64,000 nt of DNA from contig JABUMY010000011.1 of the NCBI GenBank assembly GCA_013327885.1, forward strand, positions 1-64,000. The letters are read 5' to 3'. This document shows, piece by piece, positions 58,537 to 64,000 of the stretch. Under the pieces are notes generated by a model that was not told the DNA's origin, did no database searches, and was given only the letters and a program-made list of their open reading frames with translations. The stretch is from Flavisolibacter longurius. Its GTDB lineage: Bacteria > Bacteroidota > Bacteroidia > Chitinophagales > Chitinophagaceae. Position numbers and translations under genes: made by a program. How positions within the stretch are numbered: position 1 is the first letter of the stretch; each line of letters begins with the position of its first letter.

Positions 58537-59415
58537 TTACGCTTCGCAGATCTCTTTCAGCTTCGCCAATGCCTTTGGCCAGGTTTCGAAAAAGTAAGCA
58601 TGGTGTTCCGGCGTGCTGTCTACATCTACCGACACCAGGGTTTGCCCGTCTTCTTCGGTAAAGGTGTAGTTCTCCAGCGAACCGGCCCAGGCTTCCACGG
58701 CAGGTCCTGTGGTGATCTCCTCGCCGTTTTGCAAAATGCCGATGTGCTCAATGGAAACAAATTGGTTGGGAATATTTTCCCGGATGCGGCTTACCATGCC
58801 GCCAGTGTTGCCTTCTTTGTCCTCGCCGATAAAGTGCAATTTTGCTCCTTTTTCCCACGACCCTTCGTAGCGGGATGAAGGATTAAAAATGGCTGTCCAG
58901 GTCTTATAGGTTTCCGGTGCCAGCATGGTGTTGTACACCGTGCTGACCGGTGCTTTTATCACGGCCTGGAAGTGCATTGTATTCAGTGTGCCCGCCTTTT
59001 CGGCATAGGTCTTAAAATGGTGCATGATAGCCTGCCAGCCCTGGCGCTGCATTTCTACCGGGTGAGTGCTTTCGGCTTCAAACGTTTCTTTTACCGTGGT
59101 TTCATTGCCATAAGGAATGAATAGCACTTGCACGGTGCGGCCATCGTCAATGGTAAAATGGAGTTCCTTGTTTTCTTCAACCTTGGTGAACGTGCCGCTG
59201 AAATCAAAGCCCATGCTGCCGTCCTTGCTTTCCATGCGGTAGCTGAACCGGCCGCCTTCCCGCAGGTCGGCCTCTGCGCTTGGCGAGTGCCAGTCGTCGG
59301 AAGCACTGTTCCAGTGGACAATATGCTGCGGGTCGGTCCAAAGCGTCCATACTTTATGAACCGGTGCCTGGATGGTGGCGGCCACGGTGATCGGTGTTGT
59401 TTCTGTTGTGGTCAT
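58537..59415 (-). CDS. Two-domain SRPBCC (AHSA1/START-like) protein
   Basis: This is a 292-residue protein with two AHSA1-type domains. The first starts ITVAATIQAPVHKVWTLWTD with HIVHWNSASDDWHS, and the second starts FQAVIKAPVSTVYNTMLAP with the motif GSWEKGAKLHFIGEDKEG. Such domains bind hydrophobic ligands or act with Hsp90 in eukaryotes. The gene is upstream of the VOC gene. A candidate -7 box TAGGTTTG lies at 59457-59450. Confidence 0.88.
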   Translation of the reverse strand: MTTTETTPITVAATIQAPVHKVWTLWTDPQHIVHWNSASDDWHSPSAEADLREGGRFSYRMESKDGSMGFDFSGTFTKVEENKELHFTIDDGRTVQVLFIPYGNETTVKETFEAESTHPVEMQRQGWQAIMHHFKTYAEKAGTLNTMHFQAVIKAPVSTVYNTMLAPETYKTWTAIFNPSSRYEGSWEKGAKLHFIGEDKEGNTGGMVSRIRENIPNQFVSIEHIGILQNGEEITTGPAVEAWAGSLENYTFTEEDGQTLVSVDVDSTPEHHAYFFETWPKALAKLKEICEA

Positions 59416-59449
59416 AGTATTGTGGTTTTTTTGGGGTGAAAAGTTAACA

Positions 59450-59457
59450 CAAACCTA
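59450..59457 (-). promoter_or_regulatory. Candidate -7 box of the SRPBCC/VOC operon (TAGGTTTG)
   Basis: The minus strand reads TAGGTTTG, an exact TAnnTTTG match about 34 bases upstream of the ATG at 59415. Confidence 0.4.
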
Positions 59458-59566
59458 CGGCAGCTTTTACCGGAAAGGCCAGTGTAAATACGGCAAATGA
59501 AGGGCGAATTGCGACAGGAATGCGGAAGGAAAAGTGCTGATTATTGCGAAAATGTATGGGCAAAGA

Positions 59567-59593
59567 AAAAGGCCATGTTTACCATGGCCTTTT
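59567..59593 (-). terminator. Terminator after the TPR gene
   Basis: Arms AAAAGGCCATG and CATGGCCTTTT with loop TTTAC lie just beyond the TPR stop. On the minus strand the hairpin is followed by TCTTTGCCC. Confidence 0.75.
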
Positions 59594-59613
59594 CTTCGGG
59601 TTTTGTGTTGCTC

Positions 59614-60393
59614 TTAGTTTTCCGCTTTCGTTTTTCCTGCGTTGATCTTTTCCAGCGCCTGGATAGAGCTGACCATAAAGGGATATTTTTCCAATGCTAG
59701 TTTGTAATACTTCTCAGCATTTTCGGTGTCACCGGTAAGCATATAGAACTCACCCATGGAGTCGTAAGGATTCGCACCATCGGGGTAGAGTTGAATGTAT
59801 TTTTCAAAATACTCTTTTGCCTTTGCGTTGTCTTTTTTTTCGGTCAGGTAATAATACCCCATCATGTTATACATGGCAGGTTCTTCCGGAAATTTCCTGA
59901 TATAGTCGCTCATGGCTGTAAACTGCTCGTCAACATTGGTCCTTGAGATCGCATAATAATGACCAACGAACCTATCGTTGGGGTACATCGTATGCAGTTT
60001 GGCCCACGCCTCTCGCCGCGAATCCGCCGTAGCCGTTTCCGCTACCATCGACGCCAGCAGTTTTTCCGCTTCGGTTTTGCCGGCGGCAATTGCATTGGTT
60101 TTCACACCTTGTGTCTTTCTTGTTTCTCCGGAAGATAGATTGGCCAGGAAAGCATTTGGCAATACAAACCCCTGGTCCATTTCCGCAGCCGCTTTAAAAT
60201 CGTGATAGGCCTGCTCTCTTTCCACATTTAAAATATGCCGTATAGCCTTATCCGTTAGTGCCTTTGCCTGTTTTGATTTTGTGCTCCAGGGCATGGCACC
60301 TTGTTGCATGGAGGCCATTTGCTGTGCCATAGCTACCGGTGTTACCAGGAATAGAAACGAAAAGACAGAAATGAAAAACAGAAGCTTTTTCAT
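59614..60393 (-). CDS. Exported TPR-repeat protein
   Basis: This is a 259-residue protein with signal peptide MKKLLFFISVFSFLFLVTPVA, then helical repeats such as AYHDFKAAAEMDQGFVLPNA, YNMMGYYYLTEKKDNAKAKE and YDSMGEFYMLTGDTENAEKYY. TPR arrays mediate protein-protein contacts in the periplasm. It is isolated from obvious partners and ends at a hairpin terminator. Confidence 0.85.
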   Translation of the reverse strand: MKKLLFFISVFSFLFLVTPVAMAQQMASMQQGAMPWSTKSKQAKALTDKAIRHILNVEREQAYHDFKAAAEMDQGFVLPNAFLANLSSGETRKTQGVKTNAIAAGKTEAEKLLASMVAETATADSRREAWAKLHTMYPNDRFVGHYYAISRTNVDEQFTAMSDYIRKFPEEPAMYNMMGYYYLTEKKDNAKAKEYFEKYIQLYPDGANPYDSMGEFYMLTGDTENAEKYYKLALEKYPFMVSSIQALEKINAGKTKAEN

Positions 60394-60705
60394 GTTACTT
60401 GTTTTAAGGTTGAAAAATTTCGTTGCCGTAGAGTAGTGTGTCGGGCTATTTTGTGGAGGGTGTGGAGAACTATCAATTTACGCTAAGTTGGCTGTATCGT
60501 AAAATCTATTTTGCGCCGCTGACCACTTCCACTTACGAATCCTCCTTCAAGTTTTTATCCAAGGCAACCCTTTTTTGCATTCTTCGTATTTTATAGAACA
60601 AGCGCTTGCAGCAAGAATGGCGAATGCAGTACGGCGGGTCGCCGCACCCGTACCCAACAACAGGCAGTAAACTGCCCTTATTCTTTCATGTAAAATCAGC
60701 AACGT
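60394..60705. other. 312-base divergent intergenic region
   Basis: It contains the imperfect palindrome GTACGGCGGGTCGCCGCACC (60629 on) and no coding frame. It presumably carries the promoters for the TPR gene and the cytochrome operon. Confidence 0.4.
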
Positions 60706-61092
60706 ATGATACGGATCGTTTATCTGGCGGGCATCGCCTGCTTTCTGGTGGCATGTAGCGGCAACAAGGCAAGACAGGACGCAGTGGGTGGCGGCAACAA
60801 CAATAACAACTGCGTCACCACCAACATGACCTACAGTAACGGCATTTCGGCCATCATCAATGCCAACGGTTGTTTGGGCTGCCATGGTGCTGCACCAACT
60901 GCACCCTTTTCGCTGCAGACTTATGACCAGGTAAAGGCCAAGGCTTCGGAAACACGCAGCAACAATTCGGTGCTGTACGGTGCGGTGGCGCATTTGAGCG
61001 GCTTTACACCAATGCCGCAAGGCGGCACCAAGTTAAGTGCCTGCGAGATCTCGAAAATAAAGGCCTGGATCGATGGCGGCATGCCGCAATAA
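60706..61092 (+). CDS. Cytochrome c-like lipoprotein
   Basis: This is a 128-residue protein with a lipoprotein signal (LAGIACFLVACSG, Cys at the lipobox VAC), an Asn-rich linker, and one haem-binding motif CLGCH in NGCLGCHGAAP. The likely distal Met is in FTPMPQGG. It is the first gene of a four-gene operon on the plus strand. It is probably a membrane-anchored c-type cytochrome domain, though a short one. Confidence 0.82.
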   Translation: MIRIVYLAGIACFLVACSGNKARQDAVGGGNNNNNCVTTNMTYSNGISAIINANGCLGCHGAAPTAPFSLQTYDQVKAKASETRSNNSVLYGAVAHLSGFTPMPQGGTKLSACEISKIKAWIDGGMPQ

Positions 61093-61103
61093 AAGTGGCG
61101 GGC

Positions 61104-61541
61104 ATGAAAGGAAAGATACTCATTGGGGTGTGTGTGGTGCTGGCCGCGGCCGGGCTGTATGCAGCCAACGAATACTTCCGCACCCATGATGACCTGTCGG
61201 GGAAAAAACCGGTAGCCGATCTCATGGCTGCGCAACTGATTGCTGCTTTTGAAGCCAATGCCGTTCAAAGCCGGCAACAGTATGTTGACAAAGTTGTGAA
61301 GGTGCGTGGCTATGTAACCGCTGTGGCCGCGGAAGATAAGCCGGTAGTGATTACACTGGGTGAGAAAGGTATGCTTTCGTCGGTGCAGTGCAGCATGGAT
61401 ACCACCCAATCCATCGACGCCGCAAACCTGGTTGGACAGCAGGTGGCGATAAAAGGCATCTGTACCGGTGCGCTGACGGAAGACCTGTTTGGCACCGATG
61501 TGAAGCTCAGTCGTTGCATTCTTGAAATCTCAAAACCGTAA
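61104..61541 (+). CDS. OB-fold (tRNA_anti-like) exported protein
   Basis: This is a 145-residue protein with an N-terminal membrane anchor (ILIGVCVVLAAAGLYAANEYF) and a tRNA_anti-like OB fold: YVDKVVKVRGYVTAV, VVITLGEKGMLSSVQCSM, VGQQVAIKGICTG. In Bacteroidota these occur next to cytochrome and YceI genes, with unknown function. ATG at 61104 is preferred to the GTG at 61095. It is twelve bases after the cytochrome gene. Confidence 0.78.
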   Translation: MKGKILIGVCVVLAAAGLYAANEYFRTHDDLSGKKPVADLMAAQLIAAFEANAVQSRQQYVDKVVKVRGYVTAVAAEDKPVVITLGEKGMLSSVQCSMDTTQSIDAANLVGQQVAIKGICTGALTEDLFGTDVKLSRCILEISKP

Positions 61542-61552
61542 AACAGATAACA

Positions 61553-62113
61553 ATGCCGATACGTGGATGGTTTCTTTGCCTGTGGTGCCTGTTAGCCTTT
61601 GCAACCACGCAGGCCCAGAGCCGGTATTTTACCAAAACAGGGCGCATCAGTTTTACGTCGCATGCGCCGCTGGAAGACATTGAAGCCGTGAACAAAACGG
61701 CCAGTGCCGTGCTGGATGCCAAAACCGGTCAGCTGCAATTTGCCGTGTTGATGAAAGGCTTTGAATTTAAAAAAGCGCTGATGCAGGAGCACTTTAATGA
61801 GAACTACGTGGAGTCGCACAAATACCCCAAGGCCGAATTCAGGGGAACCATCGTCAATAATACGGACGTGAATTATGCAAAAGATGGTAGGTATGCGGCC
61901 AGGGCCCGCGGACAACTGTCGCTGCATGGCGTTAGCCGCGACATCGACGTGCCGGCAACCCTGCAGGTGCAGGGTGGAAAGGTGGAGGGCAAGGCCACCT
62001 TCCCTGTACGGGTGGCGGACTATAACATCACCATTCCTTCGCTGGTGAAAGACAAGATCAGCAACACGGTAAACGTAACGGTGCAGGTGCGGTTAGAGCC
62101 GCTTGCCAACTAA
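61553..62113 (+). CDS. YceI-family periplasmic protein
   Basis: This is a 186-residue protein with a signal peptide (WFLCLWCLLAFATTQAQ) and the YceI beta-barrel pattern: YFTKTGRISFTSHAPLEDIE, SHKYPKAEFRGTIV and ARGQLSLHGVSRDIDVPATL. YceI proteins bind polyisoprenoid lipids in a hydrophobic pocket. It follows the OB-fold gene by 11 bases. The fourth gene is 19 bases further on. Confidence 0.9.
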   Translation: MPIRGWFLCLWCLLAFATTQAQSRYFTKTGRISFTSHAPLEDIEAVNKTASAVLDAKTGQLQFAVLMKGFEFKKALMQEHFNENYVESHKYPKAEFRGTIVNNTDVNYAKDGRYAARARGQLSLHGVSRDIDVPATLQVQGGKVEGKATFPVRVADYNITIPSLVKDKISNTVNVTVQVRLEPLAN

Positions 62114-62132
62114 CGGAACTAAACAAACGTAA

Positions 62133-63014
62133 ATGCGATACAAAGTATTCTACTTTTTGCTCCTGCTGGGTATTTCCGGTAACCTGCCGGCGCAGGACCT
62201 GCTTTCGGGTATGGAAGACAGCACACCTAAAAAAGAGGTGGTCACAGCTGCCTTTAAATCAACACGGGTGATCATGACACACAGCATGGAAATGCTCAAG
62301 CCAGGCGTGCTGGACTTTCGCATCCTGCACCGGTTTGGCAACATCAACCAGGGTATCAAAGAATTTTTTGGAATGGATGATGCCACCATCCGCCTTGGGT
62401 TGGACTATGGCCTTTCCAATAACCTGACCATCGGGCTTGGCCGGGGCAGCTACCGCAAAGAGGTGGACGGCTTTCTTAAGTTCCGGGCGGTGCCGCAAGC
62501 CACAGGACCGGGCGGTTCGCCGGTATCGGTTTTACTGGTGGGCGGCGCTATGGTGCAAACGGCACCTTGGTCGGGCCACAAGGACGATGAAAGTGTTACC
62601 AACCGTATGGCCTACTACACGCAATTGATCCTGGGAAGAAAGTTCAGCGATGCGTTTACGCTTCAGTTGACTCCCACCTGGGTGCACCGCAACCTGGTGG
62701 CCGCTGTGGATAATAACAATACCCTGGCCCTTGGTACCGGTGCAAGGTTTCGGTTGTCACGCCGTGTGTCGCTGAACATAGATCATTATGTTGTGTTCAA
62801 TACCGAAAAAAGTTTTGACACCTATTTTCCACTTTCTGTAGGGTTTGATATTGAAACCGGCGGGCATGTTTTCCAGCTTCATTTTACCAACGCCATTGGC
62901 ATGAACGAAAGAGCTTTTCTTACCGAAACCACCAATCGCTGGGGCAATGGCGATATCCAGTTTGGCTTCAACATTTCGCGGACATTCCAGCTAAAAAAGA
63001 AACGGTTTGAATGA
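62133..63014 (+). CDS. DUF5777 outer-membrane barrel protein
   Basis: This is a 293-residue exported protein with signal FYFLLLLGISGNLPAQ. The family core is TAAFKSTRVIMTHSMEMLKPG and LDFRILHRFGNINQGIKEFFG, and it ends in a strand-rich barrel (GDIQFGFNISRTFQLKKKRFE). It is the last gene of the operon starting at 60706. The function is unknown, but conserved linkage with YceI and a cytochrome suggests a membrane redox or lipid role. Confidence 0.85.
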   Translation: MRYKVFYFLLLLGISGNLPAQDLLSGMEDSTPKKEVVTAAFKSTRVIMTHSMEMLKPGVLDFRILHRFGNINQGIKEFFGMDDATIRLGLDYGLSNNLTIGLGRGSYRKEVDGFLKFRAVPQATGPGGSPVSVLLVGGAMVQTAPWSGHKDDESVTNRMAYYTQLILGRKFSDAFTLQLTPTWVHRNLVAAVDNNNTLALGTGARFRLSRRVSLNIDHYVVFNTEKSFDTYFPLSVGFDIETGGHVFQLHFTNAIGMNERAFLTETTNRWGNGDIQFGFNISRTFQLKKKRFE

Positions 63015-63388
63015 GTGAGTGATTGGACAGGAGAAATGATGTTGCAGGATGTGTTTATTGTTTTCTGCGCAGCTTCTGGTTGAAGTTGCCAGGAGCACAA
63101 CGGACACAAAGGGGGGCACAAAGGCCGGCAAGAAATGTTTCTGCGATAGCCATGGTTCATTTGTAGTTAACAAGAAATGAACTGGCAAATTAAAATGCGT
63201 CAACAATCCAAATTGCAATCATCACTTTACAGCGCACTTAATTGGGCACTTTAGCGTTGCTATTTACACTGTCGTGTTAAGCAAAGTAAAATTGCTTTTC
63301 CTCATCAACGAATGTTCCCTTACGGCTTTCTCGCGGAAATAAAATATGATTCAATCCTCTAAATAAGTTACGCCTTCAACCAAATGGG

Positions 63389-63457
63389 TTCGGCTAAAGC
63401 CGATACAAGGTAGAGTCTAAATTTTCGATAATTCCCCGCGCTAAAGCAGCGGGGCAA
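63389..63457 (-). repeat. Paired-hairpin (REPIN-like) element, copy 2
   Basis: TTCGGCTAAAGCCGATAC at the left and CCCCGCGCTAAAGCAGCGGGG at the right are the reverse complement of the two parts at 46884-46950, with spacing similar but the interior diverged. Confidence 0.65.
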
Positions 63458-63616
63458 TAGAAGAGGAGAGAGTCTATTGTTCGGCAAATAAAAAATGCCT
63501 TGCCAGAGATGTTGCTTCCAGGCAAGACAGTTGTTTTATCAATAAGGAAAAGAAACTGCGTTGTAGTTTTTTAAGTGCCTTGCTTTTCTATTTTGAATAA
63601 CAGACTTAAGATTGCC

Positions 63617-63648
63617 GACTCACCACTCACCATTCACCGCTCACCATC
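63617..63648. repeat. Word element, family B (copy 5)
   Basis: GACTCACCACTCACCATTC with ACCGCTCACCATC, a family B arm, lies immediately after the stop of the last gene of the window (minus strand). A second arm was not seen. Confidence 0.6.
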
Positions 63649-63652
63649 CCCC

Positions 63653-64000
63653 TCAAAACTGCGGAAAGGTCACGCCAAACCTGAGCCCGAAACTACTCAC
63701 TGGCAAGCGGCCGTGCCCCATGCCTTTTAACGGCAAGGCGTAATAAGGTTCAAGACGCAAATTACTCAAGCTCCCCAGCTTTGTGCTGTAGCCAACGGAG
63801 AGTTGCAACGTGGCCAGCCAGTACTGGTCTTTGTCGGTATACTTGTAGTTGTGCGTGGCAATGTTGCCGCTGGAAGGATAGAGATACTCGAGGTTATAAT
63901 CTTCCCCCTGCATGATGTACGACGCAATACCGGCGGTGGCGAAAAAGGCGCCCTTTTTCTTCTTGCTGAACGTATAGCGCATGGCAAGCGGCAATTCTAT
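63653..64000 (-). CDS. Outer-membrane beta-barrel protein (5' end outside window)
   Basis: The C-terminal 115 residues of a minus-strand gene that continues past the end of the window. The visible part alternates strands and turns (AFFATAGIASYIMQGEDYN, YWLATLQLSVGYSTKLGS, LRLEPYYALPLKGMG) and ends FGLRFGVTFPQF, consistent with an outer-membrane barrel. The start is not in the window. The family cannot be named from this part. Confidence 0.7.
   Translation of the reverse strand: MELPLAMRYTFSKKKKGAFFATAGIASYIMQGEDYNLEYLYPSSGNIATHNYKYTDKDQYWLATLQLSVGYSTKLGSLSNLRLEPYYALPLKGMGHGRLPVSSFGLRFGVTFPQF

Larger units (their letters stand above)
63015..63652. other. 638-base repeat-containing intergenic region
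   Basis: It contains the paired-hairpin element at 63389-63457 and the family B word element at 63617-63648. No coding frame was recognised. Confidence 0.55.

Noticed and set aside
1-64000. tRNA or rRNA genes
   Set aside because: No cloverleaf-like or rRNA-like sequence was recognised in the intergenic regions read by eye. A dedicated scan was not possible.

Overview
The window reads as chromosomal DNA of a Bacteroidota bacterium, most like the Chitinophagaceae. The evidence is a TonB-dependent receptor with an outer-membrane beta-barrel family architecture, the gliding/type IX secretion protein GldC, a large secreted protein with a T9SS type A tail, many Bacteroidota-specific families (DUF3078, DUF6089, DUF5777, POTRA plus barrel), TAnnTTTG-like -7 promoter boxes and few clear Shine-Dalgarno sequences. 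No tRNA, rRNA, CRISPR array, prophage or classical insertion sequence was seen. The one transposase-like gene is a REP-associated (RAYT) type.

Layout. 0-7 kb: 3' part of dnaN, a sterol-desaturase-like membrane enzyme, kdsB, a type II toxin-antitoxin pair, a HerA-like ATPase and a macrodomain hydrolase. This block is bracketed by two inverted copies of a composite repeat. 7-12 kb: DUF3078 barrel, murI, an AraC-type regulator, a TonB-dependent receptor. 12.6-18.7 kb: a PID-CTERM-like small protein, an exosortase-family protease, a secreted protein and a 1369-residue surface protein. 19-36.6 kb: nitroreductase, DUF1003, a GT39-type glycosyltransferase, then a minus-strand envelope/housekeeping run (murA, uppS, DUF6089, NAD kinase, POTRA barrel, CBS protein, alpha/beta hydrolase, CvpA, YqeY, gldC, a glycosyltransferase, a dipeptide-epimerase-like enzyme, obgE). 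36.7-46.6 kb: small membrane or secreted proteins, a fused E1 alpha/beta 2-oxoacid dehydrogenase, a zeta-toxin-like kinase with a small partner gene, a large coiled-coil/barrel protein, a lipoprotein, a beta-propeller protein and a voltage-gated-type K+ channel. 46.6-64 kb: a repeat-rich gap, SDR oxidoreductase, dodecin, DedA, a RAYT flanked by long palindromes, a D-aminoacylase-like amidohydrolase, a DUF1624-like membrane acyltransferase, VOC and SRPBCC genes, a TPR protein and a four-gene operon (cytochrome c-like, OB-fold, YceI, DUF5777).

The most unusual signal is in the repeats. At least nine families of short, degenerate, self-complementary word elements sit directly at gene ends and often supply the stop codon, the C-terminal tail or, in murI, the start codon. 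Two MITE-like elements with 32-34 bp perfect terminal inverted repeats lie at uppS/murA and at the epimerase 3' end. They contribute translated residues to three proteins, and the murA start codon lies inside one of them. A related G/C-rich insert occupies the linker of the E1 fusion. Together these suggest repeat insertion that is tolerated, and sometimes adopted, at protein edges and linkers.
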